Below are positions 37,468-47,076 of a stretch of 64,000 nt of DNA, piece after piece (within the stretch, counting starts at the first letter, position 1; each line of letters begins with the position of its first letter). The notes under the pieces are model-generated. The model made no database searches and was not told the DNA's origin. It saw only the letters and a program-made list of their open reading frames with translations. Origin of the DNA: Cupriavidus sp. EM10 (lineage in GTDB: Bacteria > Pseudomonadota > Gammaproteobacteria > Burkholderiales > Burkholderiaceae). The position numbers and the translations under genes were made by a program. The DNA lies in NCBI RefSeq assembly GCF_018729255.1, contig NZ_CP076060.1:806001-870000 (forward strand), read 5' to 3'.

Positions 37468-38376
37468 TCAGGCGGCGCTGGCAGGAATCGTCGCAAACCG
37501 GCCATCGCGGAAATCGGCCAGGGTCTGGTAGATCTGGTCCTGCGTGTTCATCACGAACGGGCCGTATTGCGCGATCGGCTCGTTCAGCGGCTGGCCGGCG
37601 ATCAGCAGGAAGCGGGTGTCCTCGCTGGCGGTGACGACCACGCCGTCAGACCCGCCCGAGTTGTCCAGCACGCCCATGCGCTGGGCTTCCACCACGGCGT
37701 CGCCAATCGTCACGGCGCCGCGATACACGTAGACGAACGCGTTATGGCCCGCCGGTAGCGCCTGTGCAAACGACTGGCCCGCCGGCAGATGCACGTCAAG
37801 GTACAGCGGCTCGGTGACCGGGCGCGTCACGGCGCCGGCCACGCCATGCGAGGCACCGGCCAGCACGCGCACGGTGCCGCCCGACGGCAACTCGACGGTG
37901 GGAATCGCCGCGGCCGGCATGTCGCGATACCAGGGCGTGGTCATCTTGTCCGCCGCCGGCAGGTTCAGCCAGAGCTGGAAGCCTTCCATGCGGCCGTCTT
38001 CCTGCTCGGGCAATTCCGAATGCACCACGCCGGAGCCCGCCACCATCCACTGTGCGCCGCCGTTTTCCAGCAGGCCTTCGTGGCCGGCGCTGTCGCGATG
38101 GCGCATGCGACCGGCCAGCATGTAGGTAATGGTTTCGAAGCCGCGATGCGGGTGATCGGGGAAGCCGCCGATGTAGTCGTCCTTGTTGTCGGTGCCGAAC
38201 GCGTCGAGCATCAGGAACGGGTCGAGCCGGCGCTGCAGGTTCTGGGTCAGCACGCGGGTCAGCTTGACGCCGGCGCCGTCGGACGTGGCGATACCGCGAA
38301 CCACGCGATCCACGGTGCGCGAGCGCTGCACGGCTTCCGTGGCGGTGGCCGGAACGGTGGCGATGCGGGTGGTCAT
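37468..38376 (-). CDS. Pirin family protein
   Basis: This 302-aa bicupin is probably metal-dependent, with quercetinase-like or regulatory activity. The N-terminal domain contains FPDHPHRGFETITYML and GGAQWMVAGSGVVHSE, which supply three metal-binding histidines and a glutamate in pirins. A C-terminal cupin follows (VYRGAVTIGDAVVE). It is a monocistronic-looking gene with its own terminator. The biological substrate of bacterial pirins varies. Confidence 0.9.
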   Translation of the reverse strand: MTTRIATVPATATEAVQRSRTVDRVVRGIATSDGAGVKLTRVLTQNLQRRLDPFLMLDAFGTDNKDDYIGGFPDHPHRGFETITYMLAGRMRHRDSAGHEGLLENGGAQWMVAGSGVVHSELPEQEDGRMEGFQLWLNLPAADKMTTPWYRDMPAAAIPTVELPSGGTVRVLAGASHGVAGAVTRPVTEPLYLDVHLPAGQSFAQALPAGHNAFVYVYRGAVTIGDAVVEAQRMGVLDNSGGSDGVVVTASEDTRFLLIAGQPLNEPIAQYGPFVMNTQDQIYQTLADFRDGRFATIPASAA

Positions 38377-38595
38377 GTGAAATCTCCTGTTGGGACGGCG
38401 TGGAACGATGTCGTCGGGCCGTCGTGTCTACCCCGTCAATGTAAGGGTTTGGCGGTAACGCGGTAGAGGGTCGGCGGGCAACAGATTGTTTCGTCGATGG
38501 AACGATGTCTGGTGCATATGATTCATCAATGCAACGAACTGCATCTCGGAACATTCCGGCAAAACCCCGTCATTCCGGAGGCAGAAACGGTGAAG

Positions 38596-38624
38596 CTGAC
38601 AGGATCGCAGAAGTTGTGTAGAAT
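38596..38624 (+). promoter_or_regulatory. Sigma-70-like promoter
   Basis: CTGACA (38596-38601), 17-base spacer, TAGAAT (38619-38624). A transcript would start near 38631. It would pass through the structured region before the terminator at 38938. Confidence 0.6.
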
Positions 38625-38937
38625 AGCGCTCTCTTTGTGATCCGTTGCCAATATTTGCGATGGTTCGACGACGGGTTCGGCCTGCATCCCGAATCCTCGC
38701 GATCCGTTGTCTGACAACGGCCGATTGACCGGCGGCGCCATACCGAAAGCGCGTTTTTGACACGACATCAGTCGCCGCCACTGGCCAACCCCTAAGGGTT
38801 GCGCCGCTCCTGCGGGTCTGGGCTTCATGCCTGGACCCCATCAATCGGGTGTTTCGCTGGCTTCCTGGCCGGTGCCGCACCCAAAAGTCCGTCCGCTGGC
38901 AATCGTGCCGGTCATGGCGGCAAGGCAATCTGAACCA

Positions 38938-38985
38938 GGGCCCCGGCGGGCACCCCCATCGACATTCCGCCGGCCCTTTTGTTTT
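38938..38985 (+). terminator. Intrinsic terminator or attenuator ahead of the osmoprotectant operon
   Basis: GGGCC and GGCGG on the 5' arm pair with CCGCC and GGCCC on the 3' arm, with a two-base bulge. TTTTGTTTT follows. No coding gene ends here on the plus strand, so it terminates a leader or ncRNA. Confidence 0.65.
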
Positions 38986-39055
38986 CCGCATCCGGGATGT
39001 GGTGGATCGTGCATTTGCGCGTGATTTGTCCGGGCCGGAGTTGGAGAGGGGAAAT

Positions 39056-39772
39056 ATGTCAAAACGAACCATCCGGGCGTTGGCCTGGGGGGGCGTCGTT
39101 GCCGTTGCGCTGGCCGGACTGGTCGCGTGGATCGGCGTTGACGTCATCCGCCAGTACCAGGACCGCCTGTTCTACGACGTGGCCGACCATCTGCGCCTGG
39201 TGGCGATCTCGATGGCGCTGGCCCTGCTGACCGGCGTGCCGGCCGGCATCGCGCTGAGCCGCCCATGCATGCATCGCTGGGCCGACCGTCTCATGCAGGT
39301 GTTCAACATCGGCAATACCGTGCCGTCGCTGGCGGTGCTGGCACTGGCGCTGGCCGTGCTGGGCATCGGCGAGCGGCCGGCGATCCTGGCCTTGTGGCTG
39401 GCGTCGCTGCTGCCGATCGTGCGCAATACCTACGAAGGGCTGCGCACCGTATCGCCGGCGTTGAAGGAAGCCGCGCGGGGCATCGGCATGACGCCGTGCC
39501 AGCGCCTGGTGCGCGTGGAACTGCCCAACGCGCTGCCCGTGATCCTGGCCGGCGTGCGCATCAGCCTGGTGATCAACGTGGGCACCGTGCCGTTGTCGTT
39601 CCTGATCGGCGCGAACAGCCTGGGCGAACTGATCTTCCCGGGCATCTACCTGAACAACCAGCCGTTGCTGCTGCTGGGCGCCGCCGCTACCGCGCTGCTG
39701 GCGCTGGCGCTGGACGCGCTGTTCGCCGCCGCCGGGCACATCTACCTGCGCCGGCGCGGGCTGGCGCAGTGA
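39056..39772 (+). CDS. Osmoprotectant/betaine ABC permease (OpuC/Yeh type)
   Basis: This 238-aa inner-membrane permease has five or six helices and a binding-protein-dependent EAA loop (EAARGIGMTPCQRLVRVELP). It belongs to the glycine-betaine/choline family. NVGTVPLSFLIGANSLGELIF is typical. ATG 39056 follows GGAGAGGGGAAA. It is the first of four genes that form one importer with receptor, second permease and ATPase. Confidence 0.87.
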   Translation: MSKRTIRALAWGGVVAVALAGLVAWIGVDVIRQYQDRLFYDVADHLRLVAISMALALLTGVPAGIALSRPCMHRWADRLMQVFNIGNTVPSLAVLALALAVLGIGERPAILALWLASLLPIVRNTYEGLRTVSPALKEAARGIGMTPCQRLVRVELPNALPVILAGVRISLVINVGTVPLSFLIGANSLGELIFPGIYLNNQPLLLLGAAATALLALALDALFAAAGHIYLRRRGLAQ

Positions 39773-39789
39773 GCGCAGTGAGGAATCGT

Positions 39790-40731
39790 ATGAAATCCAA
39801 ATCCGTGAATCGTCTGGTGGAGGGCCGCGTGTTCTGGCTGGCCGCCGCCATCGGCATCGCGCTGGCCGCGCTGCTGCTGTGCACGGCCCCGGCACGCGCG
39901 CAGGAAGGCGCGGGCCCGGTGCGCGTGGGCGGCAAGAACTTCACCGAGCAACTGATCCTGTCGTCGATGACGACGCAGTACCTGAAGGCCAAGGGCATCG
40001 ACACGACGCTGACGTCGGGCCTGGGCAGCACGCTGATGCGCCAGGCCATGGAATCGGGCCAGCTCGACGTGGTGTGGGACTACACCGGCACCGCGCTGAT
40101 CGTGTTCAACAAGGTCGAGGAAAAGCTCGACGGCCCCGAGAGCTACCGGCGCGTGAAGCAACTCGACGCGGCCAAGGGGCTGGTCTGGCTGGACGCCTCG
40201 CAGGTCAACAACACCTACGCGTTCGCCATGCCGAAGGAGCGCGCCGGCGATATCCGCACGCTGTCGGCCTATGCCACGAAGATGCGCGCCGAGGGCGAGG
40301 ACAAGAAGCATCCGCTGGCCGTGGACATGGAATTCGCCGCGCGGCCCGATGGGCTGGAGCCGCTGAAGGCCGCCTACAAGCTGCCGTTCACGCGCAAGGA
40401 CGTGATCCAGCTCGATCCGGGCCTGGTCTACACGGCGCTCAAGAACAACCAGGTGGACCTGGGCCTGGTCTACACGACCGATGGCCGGGTGAAGGGCTTC
40501 GACCTCGTGCTGCTGGAGGACGACCTGCACTTCTTCCCGCCGTACAACGCGGCGCCGGTGGTCCGCAAGGCCGTGCTCGACGCGCATCCCGAACTGGCCG
40601 GCCTGCTGAACGCGCTGGCGGCCAAGCTGGACAACGCGGCGATGACCGACATGAACTACAAGGTCGACATCGACCAGCAGCCCGTGGACAAGGTGGCCGG
40701 CGATTTCCTGCGCGGCCACGGCCTGATCTGA
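39790..40731 (+). CDS. Osmoprotectant-binding periplasmic protein (OsmF/OpuCC type)
   Basis: This 313-aa precursor has a signal peptide (ALAALLLCTAPARAQ, cleavage after ARA). The mature protein opens VGGKNFTEQLILSSM, the marker of glycine-betaine/choline receptors. It also has GLGSTLMRQAMESGQLDVVWDYTGTA (quoted in part), which lines the ligand site. It probably binds betaine, choline or carnitine. A longer in-frame start upstream overlaps the permease and is rejected. It sits 17 bases after the permease. Confidence 0.88.
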   Translation: MKSKSVNRLVEGRVFWLAAAIGIALAALLLCTAPARAQEGAGPVRVGGKNFTEQLILSSMTTQYLKAKGIDTTLTSGLGSTLMRQAMESGQLDVVWDYTGTALIVFNKVEEKLDGPESYRRVKQLDAAKGLVWLDASQVNNTYAFAMPKERAGDIRTLSAYATKMRAEGEDKKHPLAVDMEFAARPDGLEPLKAAYKLPFTRKDVIQLDPGLVYTALKNNQVDLGLVYTTDGRVKGFDLVLLEDDLHFFPPYNAAPVVRKAVLDAHPELAGLLNALAAKLDNAAMTDMNYKVDIDQQPVDKVAGDFLRGHGLI

Positions 40732-40741
40732 GGAGCCTGGC

Positions 40742-41392
40742 ATGGATCTGCTGACTTACCTTCACCATAGCTGGCCGACGCTGCTGCGGCTCACCGGCGA
40801 GCATCTCGCGCTGGTCGGGTCCGCCGTGGGCATGGCCATCGTCATCGGGGTGCCGCTGGGCATCCTGATCACGCGCCATCGTTTCCTGGCCACGCCGCTG
40901 CTGGCGCTGGCCACGGTGGTGCTGACCCTGCCGTCGATCGCGCTGTTCGGGCTGATGATCCCGATCTTCGCGCGCTTCGGCCACGCGCTGGGCTACGTGC
41001 CGGCCGTGACGGCGGTGTTCCTGTACTCGCTGCTGCCGATCATGCGCAATACGTACACCGCGCTGGCCAACGTGGACCCCGGCATCCAGGAAGCGGGCCG
41101 CGGCATTGGCATGACCACGTGGCAGCGCATGCGCCTGGTGGACCTGCCGCTGGCCGTGCCCGTGATCCTGGGCGGTGTGCGCACGGCGGTGGTCATGAAC
41201 ATCGGCGTGGCCACCATTGCCGCCATCATCGGCGCCGGCGGCCTGGGCGTGCTGATCCTGCAGGCGATCAGCCAGAGCAACATGAGCAAGCTTGCCGTGG
41301 GTGCCGTGCTCGTGAGCCTGCTCGCCATCGTGGCCGACGTTGCGCTGCAGTCCCTGCAGCGTGCCCTGACACCGAAAGGAATCCGACAATGA
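40742..41392 (+). CDS. Osmoprotectant ABC permease, second subunit
   Basis: This 216-aa permease is paralogous to the one at 39056. The EAA-like loop is QEAGRGIGMTTWQRMRLVDLP, and NIGVATIAAIIGAGGLG follows. The two permeases probably form a heterodimer. Its stop overlaps the ATPase start as ATGA. The start at 40742 follows GAGGAGCC. Confidence 0.89.
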   Translation: MDLLTYLHHSWPTLLRLTGEHLALVGSAVGMAIVIGVPLGILITRHRFLATPLLALATVVLTLPSIALFGLMIPIFARFGHALGYVPAVTAVFLYSLLPIMRNTYTALANVDPGIQEAGRGIGMTTWQRMRLVDLPLAVPVILGGVRTAVVMNIGVATIAAIIGAGGLGVLILQAISQSNMSKLAVGAVLVSLLAIVADVALQSLQRALTPKGIRQ

Positions 41393-42609
41393 TTGAACTC
41401 GACAAACTCACCAAGGCTTTCCCCCAGAAGGACGGTACCGAAGTGCGTGCCGTGAACGAGGTCAGCATGACCGTGCCGCGCGGCGAGATCTGCGTGTTCC
41501 TGGGCCCGTCGGGCTGCGGCAAGACGACGACGCTCAAGATGATCAACCGGCTGATCCAGCCGACGTCGGGCACCGTGCGCATCGATGGCGAGGACACCAC
41601 CGGCATCGACGGCGTCACGCTGCGCCGCAAGATCGGCTACGTGATCCAGCAGATCGGCCTGTTCCCGAACATGACCATCGAGGAAAACATCATGGTCGTG
41701 CCGCGCCTGCTGGGCTGGGACAAGAAGCAGTGCCGCGAGCGGGCCCGCGAGCTGATCCGCATGGTGCAGCTGGACCCGGACAAGATGCTCAAGCGCTACC
41801 CGCGCGAGCTGTCGGGCGGCCAGCAGCAACGGATCGGCGTGATCCGTGCGCTGGCGGCCGATGCCCCCGTGCTGCTGATGGACGAGCCGTTCGGCGCGGT
41901 GGACCCGATCAACCGCGAGAGCATCCAGAACGAGTTCTTCCAGATGCAGCGCCAGCTGGGCAAGACCGTGATCATGGTGTCGCACGACATCGACGAGGCG
42001 ATCAAGCTGGGCGACAAGGTGGCCGTGTTCCGCGCCGGCCGGCTGGTGCAGTTCGATCATCCGGACGCGCTGCTGGCCCATCCGGCCGACGATTTCGTGC
42101 AGGCCTTCGTGGGCCACGACAATACGCTCAAGCGCCTGCTGCTGGTGCGTGCCGGCGACGCGGCCACGCTGCCGCCGAGCTGCCGCCCCGACATGTCGCT
42201 GGCCGAGGCCTTCGGCGTGATGGACGATGCCGACGTGCGCCACCTGCCCGTGGTGGATGACGCCCAGCGCGCGCTGGGCTACGTGACGCGCCGCGACGTG
42301 CGCAACGCGCTGGCCAAGGGCGGCAGCTGTGCCGAAGTGATGCGCCAGTTCACGACCACCGCCGCGTTCGACGAGCACCTGCGCATCGTGCTGTCGCGCA
42401 TGTACCAGCACAACACGAGCTGGCTGCCGGTGATCGACGGGGAGGGAGTCTACCTGGGCGAGGTCACGCAGGAATCGATCGCCGACTACCTGAGCTCGGG
42501 CCGTTCGCGCGGCAACGCTCCGGTGATCCAGCCGCCTGCCAGTTCGCCGGTAGCGACGATCGGGCCGGCACCGGTGTCGGCGCCGCAGAAGGAGCGTGTC
42601 GCGGCTTGA
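41389..42609 (+). CDS. Osmoprotectant ABC ATPase with CBS domains (OpuCA/ProV type)
   Basis: This 406-aa ATPase drives the importer. Walker A GPSGCGKTT lies near residue 37, signature [15 protein letters not shown] and Walker B VLLMDEPFGAVD about 135-165. Two CBS-type repeats follow from about residue 260 (DVRHLPVVDDAQRALG, SWLPVIDGEGVYLGEV). In OpuA-type importers these sense ionic strength. The last 35 residues are Pro/Ala rich. Confidence 0.92.
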   Translation: MIELDKLTKAFPQKDGTEVRAVNEVSMTVPRGEICVFLGPSGCGKTTTLKMINRLIQPTSGTVRIDGEDTTGIDGVTLRRKIGYVIQQIGLFPNMTIEENIMVVPRLLGWDKKQCRERARELIRMVQLDPDKMLKRYPRELSGGQQQRIGVIRALAADAPVLLMDEPFGAVDPINRESIQNEFFQMQRQLGKTVIMVSHDIDEAIKLGDKVAVFRAGRLVQFDHPDALLAHPADDFVQAFVGHDNTLKRLLLVRAGDAATLPPSCRPDMSLAEAFGVMDDADVRHLPVVDDAQRALGYVTRRDVRNALAKGGSCAEVMRQFTTTAAFDEHLRIVLSRMYQHNTSWLPVIDGEGVYLGEVTQESIADYLSSGRSRGNAPVIQPPASSPVATIGPAPVSAPQKERVAA

Positions 42610-42630
42610 ACGGCTGGCCCTCACCCCCGC

Positions 42631-42654
42631 CCCTCTCCCGCATGCGGGAGAGGG
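42631..42654. repeat. Intergenic palindromic repeat, CTCTCCCGC family
   Basis: CCCTCTCCCGC / GCGGGAGAGGG around AT, preceded by CCCTCACCCCCG as at 32287. It is 21 bases past the ATPase stop. Confidence 0.8.
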
Positions 42655-42688
42655 AGAACACCAGAGGTTTTCCCGAGCCCTTGGTTTG

Positions 42689-42715
42689 CTCCCCTCTCCC
42701 GCATCGCGGGAGACG
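42689..42715. repeat. Intergenic palindromic repeat, CTCTCCCGC family, second of pair
   Basis: CTCTCCCGC / GCGGGAGA arms around ATC with a mismatch at the outer end (GACGGGCC). It lies 34 bases after the previous copy. The TTTGCTCCCC leader matches 14300. Confidence 0.7.
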
Positions 42716-42751
42716 GGCCGGGGCGAGGGCAAGCGCAACCAGCGCGACACC

Positions 42752-42790
42752 AAAAAAAACGGCCGCTCGTCACAGAGCGGCCGTTCTTCA
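42752..42790. terminator. Bidirectional terminator between convergent operons
   Basis: ACGGCCGCTC / GAGCGGCCGT around six bases, flanked by eight A on the left and TTCTTCATT on the right. It is strong for the leftward ALDH gene and weaker for the rightward osmoprotectant operon. Confidence 0.9.
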
Positions 42791-42849
42791 TTCATCCAGC
42801 AAAACCATTCACGCGTGGCCCAGTTCGCCGTCCTTCAGGCGCCACAGCT

Positions 42850-44384
42850 TCAGGGGTTACCGTCCTGCAGCGCTTCCGGCAGCAGCGCGGCCGGGAAGTT
42901 CTGGTAGCAGACCGGGCGCAGGAAGCGGTCCAGCGCCGTGGTGCCCACCGACGTCGTACGCGTGTCCGACGTGGCCGGGAACGGGCCGCCGTGGACCATC
43001 GCGAAGCAGACTTCCACGCCGGTCGGGAAGCCGTTGAACAGGATACGGCCGACCTTGCGCTCCAGCGCGGGCAGCAGCTTGGCGGCGACGGCCTGGTCGC
43101 CGGCATCGGCCTGCACCGTGGCGGTCAACTGGCCTTCGAGGACGCGCGTGACAGCCACCAGGGCGTCGGCGTCCTTGCAGACCACCAGCACGGTGGACGG
43201 ACCGAACACTTCGGCGTGCATGCGGTGGTCGGCCACAAACTGGTCGGCCGACGTCTCGAAGAACACCGGGCGGGCCTGGTTCGGTCCCGTGGCGTCGATG
43301 CCGCAGGCGGCGCGGGTCAGGCCCGAGATTTCCGACAGCTGCGCCACGCCGCGCTCGAACGCGGTGTGGATGCCCGGCGTCAGCATCGTGGCGGCTGGCT
43401 TGCCGGTCAGGGCGGTGTGCGCAGTGGCGCGGAATTTTTCCAGCGCCGGACCTTCGATGGCCAGCAGCAGGCCCGGGTTCGTGCAGAACTGGCCCACGCC
43501 CATCACCAGCGAATCGACCAGGTCACGGGCGATCTGCTCGCCGCGTGCGGCCAGGGCCTCTGGCAGCAGGTAGACCGGGTTGATGCTGCTCATTTCCGCA
43601 TAGACGGGGATCGGCACCGGGCGGCTGTTGGCCACGTTCATCAGCGCCAGGCCACCGGCGCGCGAGCCCGTGAAGCCCACGGCCTGGATGGCCGGATGCG
43701 CCACCAGCGACGTGCCGATGGCGTTGCCCACGCCTTGCACCATCGAGAACACGCCTTCGGGCAGGCCGGCGTCGGCCACGGCCTTCTGGATCACCCGGCC
43801 CACCAGTTCCGACGTGCCCGGGTGGGCCGGGTGCGCCTTGGCCACGACCGGGCAGCCGGCCGCCAGTGCCGAAGCCGTGTCGCCACCGGCCACCGAGAAG
43901 GCCAGCGGGAAGTTGCTGGCGCCGAACACGGCCACGGGGCCCACGGCGATGCGTTGCATGCGCAGGTCGGGGCGCGGCGGCGTACGCTCGGGCAGCGCGC
44001 TGTCGAGCGTGGCATCCTGCCAGCGGCCGTCGCGCAGCACGCGGGCAAACAGGCGCAGCTGGCCGGCGGTGCGGCCGCGCTCGCCCTGCAGGCGGGCGAT
44101 CGGCAGGGCCGTTTCCAGGTGGGCGCGTTCGATCAGTTCGTCACCCAGCGCTTCCAGGCCGGCGGCAATCGATTCCAGGAACGTGGCGCGTTGCTCGGGG
44201 AGGTGGCGCGATAGGTGTCGAACGCCGCTTCCGCCAGCGCGCAGGCGCGGTCCACATCGGCCGCGGTGCTGCCCTGGTATGCCGGGTCGAGGCTGGCGCC
44301 CGTGGCCGGATTGATGCCGTAAAAGGTGGTTTCGGTGCCGCGAACGGCGGTGGCGCCGATCAGCATTTCGCCAGTCATCGTCAT
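42850..44384 (-). CDS. Alpha-ketoglutaric semialdehyde dehydrogenase, frameshifted
   Basis: This NAD(P)-dependent aldehyde dehydrogenase oxidises alpha-ketoglutarate semialdehyde to 2-oxoglutarate, the last step of glucarate/galactarate catabolism. The N-terminal frame ([23 protein letters not shown]) stops making sense at RATSP. The main frame continues from about 44200 with ALDH motifs [18 protein letters not shown] and the catalytic cysteine in GQFCTNPG. One base missing in GGGG at 44197-44200 joins them. The corrected length is about 510 aa. Nearby gudD and the GntR gene support the substrate. Confidence 0.83.
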
Positions 44385-44517
44385 GATCTTGGGTCCTGCG
44401 GGAAATTGGAAAAGGACGGCCAGAACACCGTCACGCGAGGCAAAGGCAGCCAGAAAAGGCTGTCATGAAATTGCTGCAGCAGTGCGTCTCGCCCCGGAAT
44501 CGTCGTTGTGTGATCCG

Positions 44518-44528
44518 TCGTAAGACAT
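44518..44528 (+). promoter_or_regulatory. Putative operator of the glucarate GntR regulator
   Basis: TCGTAAGACAT, matching TNGTNNNACN(A/T) of FadR-type GntR proteins, about 134 bases before the ALDH start. The related TCGTATGACTT lies upstream of the regulator gene itself (45446-45436, minus). Confidence 0.4.
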
Positions 44529-44597
44529 CATATGACATCGAGAAGCTGCCCGCAACCGCATCGCCCGCCCGTTGGCCGGCAGGCGACGCATCGTCGC

Positions 44598-45347
44598 TCA
44601 GGCCGGCGATCCGGCTGCGGCAGACGCCTTGCGCAGGCGTTCGCGGCTGTTGGTCAGGTGCATGCGCATGGCCGCCTTGGCGGCTTCAGGGTCACGTCGC
44701 TCGATCGCATCGAAAATGCTTTCGTGCTCGAAGCTCACGCGCTCCAGATACTGCTCGCGCTCGGGCTGGCTGACCTGCAGCCGGCTGCGCGGGATCACCA
44801 TGGTGCCCAGGTGGCCCATGATGTCGGTGAAATAGCGGTTGCCGGTGGCGCGGGCAATCGACAGGTGGAATTCGAAATCCGAGCCCACTGCGTCGCTGCC
44901 CTCGGCGGCGTTGCGCTTCATGTCGTCGAGCGCACGGCGCATGGCGCGCAGCTGGTCATCGCTGCGGCGCGTGGCGGCCAGGCTGGCGGCCTCGGCTTCC
45001 AGGCTCACGCGGAATTCCAGCATCGCCAGCACGTCCATGGCCGTCACCATCGCCGACGGGTCGATGCGGAACGGCGAATGGGTTTCCACAGGGCGATTGA
45101 GCACGAAGGTACCGATGCCGTGGCGCGTTTCCACCAGGCCGCTCGCCTGCAGGCGCGACAGCGCTTCGCGCACCACGGTGCGGCTGACGCCGAGCGTGGC
45201 CATGATCTCGGATTCGGTCGGCAGCTTGTCGCCCGGCTTGAGTTGGCCCTGCTGGATGCTGTCGGTCAGGTTGCCGACCACTTCTTCAGCAAGCGTGCGG
45301 CCACGGCGGCGCAGGGGAGCGGGCGAAGTCATCGAAGCATTGGACAT
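44598..45347 (-). CDS. FadR-subfamily GntR transcriptional regulator (glucarate cluster)
   Basis: This 249-aa regulator has an N-terminal winged helix ([29 protein letters not shown], the core of GntR) and a helical FCD domain from about residue 100. The latter has metal-ligand-like [13 protein letters not shown] and [13 protein letters not shown]. It lies between the ALDH gene and divergent gudD, so it probably represses both until a sugar acid appears. ATG 45347 is chosen. A downstream ATG at 45332 is an alternative. Confidence 0.88.
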   Translation of the reverse strand: MSNASMTSPAPLRRRGRTLAEEVVGNLTDSIQQGQLKPGDKLPTESEIMATLGVSRTVVREALSRLQASGLVETRHGIGTFVLNRPVETHSPFRIDPSAMVTAMDVLAMLEFRVSLEAEAASLAATRRSDDQLRAMRRALDDMKRNAAEGSDAVGSDFEFHLSIARATGNRYFTDIMGHLGTMVIPRSRLQVSQPEREQYLERVSFEHESIFDAIERRDPEAAKAAMRMHLTNSRERLRKASAAAGSPA

Positions 45348-45420
45348 GGGCGGGCAGATGTTGGAACCATTATGGGGATGACCCTGACGGCGGCAATGTT
45401 GACCGCGCAGGGATGCGCTC

Positions 45421-45446
45421 ATTATACTGCGACATAAGTCATACGA
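45421..45446 (-). promoter_or_regulatory. Autoregulated promoter of the GntR gene
   Basis: TATAAT (minus, 45426-45421) is a perfect -10, 74 bases before the gene. The operator-like TCGTATGACTT (45446-45436) sits between the expected -35 and -10, an arrangement that suggests autorepression. Confidence 0.45.
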
Positions 45447-45518
45447 CGACAGATAACGCACAGGACCTTGCAGCCTTTCAGGTGTTGTGGCAGCGCACCG
45501 ACAAGTTGTTTCAGTCGA

Positions 45519-45543
45519 CTAATATATTAGCGTATGAGCATAC
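45519..45543. promoter_or_regulatory. Two palindromes upstream of gudD
   Basis: CTAATATATTAG is a perfect 12-base palindrome (45519-45530). GTATG-AG-CATAC follows (45532-45543). An AT-rich -10 (TAATAT) lies inside the first. They mark the probable gudD control region. Confidence 0.4.
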
Positions 45544-45622
45544 ACCGGCCCGGCGCAGTTCCGCACACATGAGACGGGGCGCGATCCCGGCGGCCAGATA
45601 TCAGGACATGGAGACCCTCCAC

Positions 45623-46981
45623 ATGAACGCAATTCCCCAGGCTACGGGCGCCTCGTACGCCACCCCGGTCGTCACCGAATTGACCGTCGTGCCGGTAGCG
45701 GGCCACGACAGCATGCTGATGAACCTGTCGGGCGCGCATGGCCCTTACTTCACCCGGAATATCGTCATCCTCAAGGACAGCGCGGGCAACACCGGCGTCG
45801 GCGAGGTGCCGGGCGGCGAAAGCATCCGCCAGACCCTGGAAGACGCGCGGCCGCTGGTGGTGGGGCAGGGCATCGGCCAATACCTGGCCATCCTGAACAA
45901 GGTGCGCGAGCAATTTGCCAGCCGCGATGCCGGTGGCCGCGGCCTGCAGACGTTCGACCTGCGCATCACGATCCATGCCGTCACGGCGCTCGAAGCCGCG
46001 CTGCTGGACCTGCTGGGCAAGCACCTGCAGGTGCCCGTGGCGGCGCTGCTCGGCGAAGGCCAGCAACGCGACGCCGTGGAAATGCTTGGCTACCTGTTCT
46101 ACGTGGGCGACCGCAACAAGACCACGCTCGACTACCGTACCGAGCCGGGCGCCGACAACGCATGGTTCCGTCTCCGCAATGAAGTGGCGATGGATGCACA
46201 GGGCGTGGTGCGGCTGGCCGAAGCTGCCTATGACCGCTACGGCTTCAACGATTTCAAGCTCAAAGGAGGCGTGCTGAGCGGCGACGAGGAGATGGAGGCG
46301 ATCATCGCGCTGCACGAGCGTTTTCCGAAGGCGCGCGTCACGCTGGACCCGAATGGCGGCTGGCTGCTGAAGGACGCCATCCGCCTGTGCCGCGACAAGC
46401 ACGGCATCCTGGCCTACGCCGAGGATCCCTGCGGTGCCGAGGATGGCTATTCGGGCCGCGAGATCATGGCCGAATTCCGAGCCGCCACCGGCCTGCCGAC
46501 GGCCACCAACATGGTCGCCACCGACTGGCGCCAGATGGGCCACGCGGTGCGGCTGCAATCGGTGGACATTCCGCTGGCCGATCCGCACTTCTGGACGATG
46601 CAGGGCTCGGTGCGCGTGGCGCAGATGTGCTCGGAATGGGGCCTGACCTGGGGCTCGCATTCGAACAACCACTTCGATATCTCGCTGGCGATGTTCACGC
46701 ACGTGGCCGCTGCCGCGCCGGGCCGCGTGACCGCCATCGACACGCACTGGATCTGGCAGGACGGCGAACACCTGACCCGCAATCCGCTGAAGATCGAAGG
46801 CGGCCTGGTGCAGGTGCCGAAGACGCCGGGCCTGGGCGTGGAACTGGACATGGACGCGCTGGCGCGCGCCAACCGCCTCTATCAGGAAAAGGGCCTGGGC
46901 GCGCGCGACGACGCCATCGCCATGCAGTTCCTGATTCCCAACTGGAAGTTCAACAACAAGATGCCTTGCATGGTGCGCTGA
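45623..46981 (+). CDS. gudD: Glucarate dehydratase
   Basis: GudD, an enolase-superfamily enzyme, dehydrates D-glucarate (or L-idarate) to 5-keto-4-deoxyglucarate. The 452-aa protein contains the catalytic lysine region [10 protein letters not shown], metal ligands in VTLDPNGGW and [14 protein letters not shown], and the downstream [10 protein letters not shown] and [10 protein letters not shown] histidine. ATG 45623 follows GGAG. An upstream ATG at 45608 is possible. The next enzyme, KDG dehydratase, is not in the window. Confidence 0.94.
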   Translation: MNAIPQATGASYATPVVTELTVVPVAGHDSMLMNLSGAHGPYFTRNIVILKDSAGNTGVGEVPGGESIRQTLEDARPLVVGQGIGQYLAILNKVREQFASRDAGGRGLQTFDLRITIHAVTALEAALLDLLGKHLQVPVAALLGEGQQRDAVEMLGYLFYVGDRNKTTLDYRTEPGADNAWFRLRNEVAMDAQGVVRLAEAAYDRYGFNDFKLKGGVLSGDEEMEAIIALHERFPKARVTLDPNGGWLLKDAIRLCRDKHGILAYAEDPCGAEDGYSGREIMAEFRAATGLPTATNMVATDWRQMGHAVRLQSVDIPLADPHFWTMQGSVRVAQMCSEWGLTWGSHSNNHFDISLAMFTHVAAAAPGRVTAIDTHWIWQDGEHLTRNPLKIEGGLVQVPKTPGLGVELDMDALARANRLYQEKGLGARDDAIAMQFLIPNWKFNNKMPCMVR

Positions 46982-47076
46982 TCCCGTATCGGACGCATGC
47001 ACGCGGCGGCACCGCATCGGGCCGCCGCATATCCAGAGAAGCCGCACAGCTTTCGTTCAAAGCAGGAGACAACAAC

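Larger units (their letters stand above)
38377..39055 (+). ncRNA. Candidate structured transcript or leader RNA upstream of OpuC-like operon
   Basis: This 679-base gap has no convincing ORF but shows the marks of a transcription unit. A promoter-like CTGACA-17-TAGAAT lies at 38596-38624 and a hairpin-plus-T terminator ends at 38985. Strong hairpins sit between: CCGTTG-TCTGA-CAACGG (38704), CAACCC/GGGTTG (about 38786) and GGGTC/GACCC (about 38814). A GGGTG/CACCC domain (about 38848) follows. It could be a roughly 350-nt ncRNA or a riboswitch/attenuator for the next operon. No Rfam family is recognised. Confidence 0.45.

Noticed and set aside
38596..38985. The structured block as 6S RNA, tmRNA, RNase P RNA or SRP RNA
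   Set aside because: None of the conserved segments of these RNAs could be found, so a family name is not supported.
38428..39147. A 239-codon minus-strand frame in the pirin-operon gap
   Set aside because: Low-complexity Arg/Pro/Thr composition, no ribosome binding site, and it crosses into the permease gene antisense.
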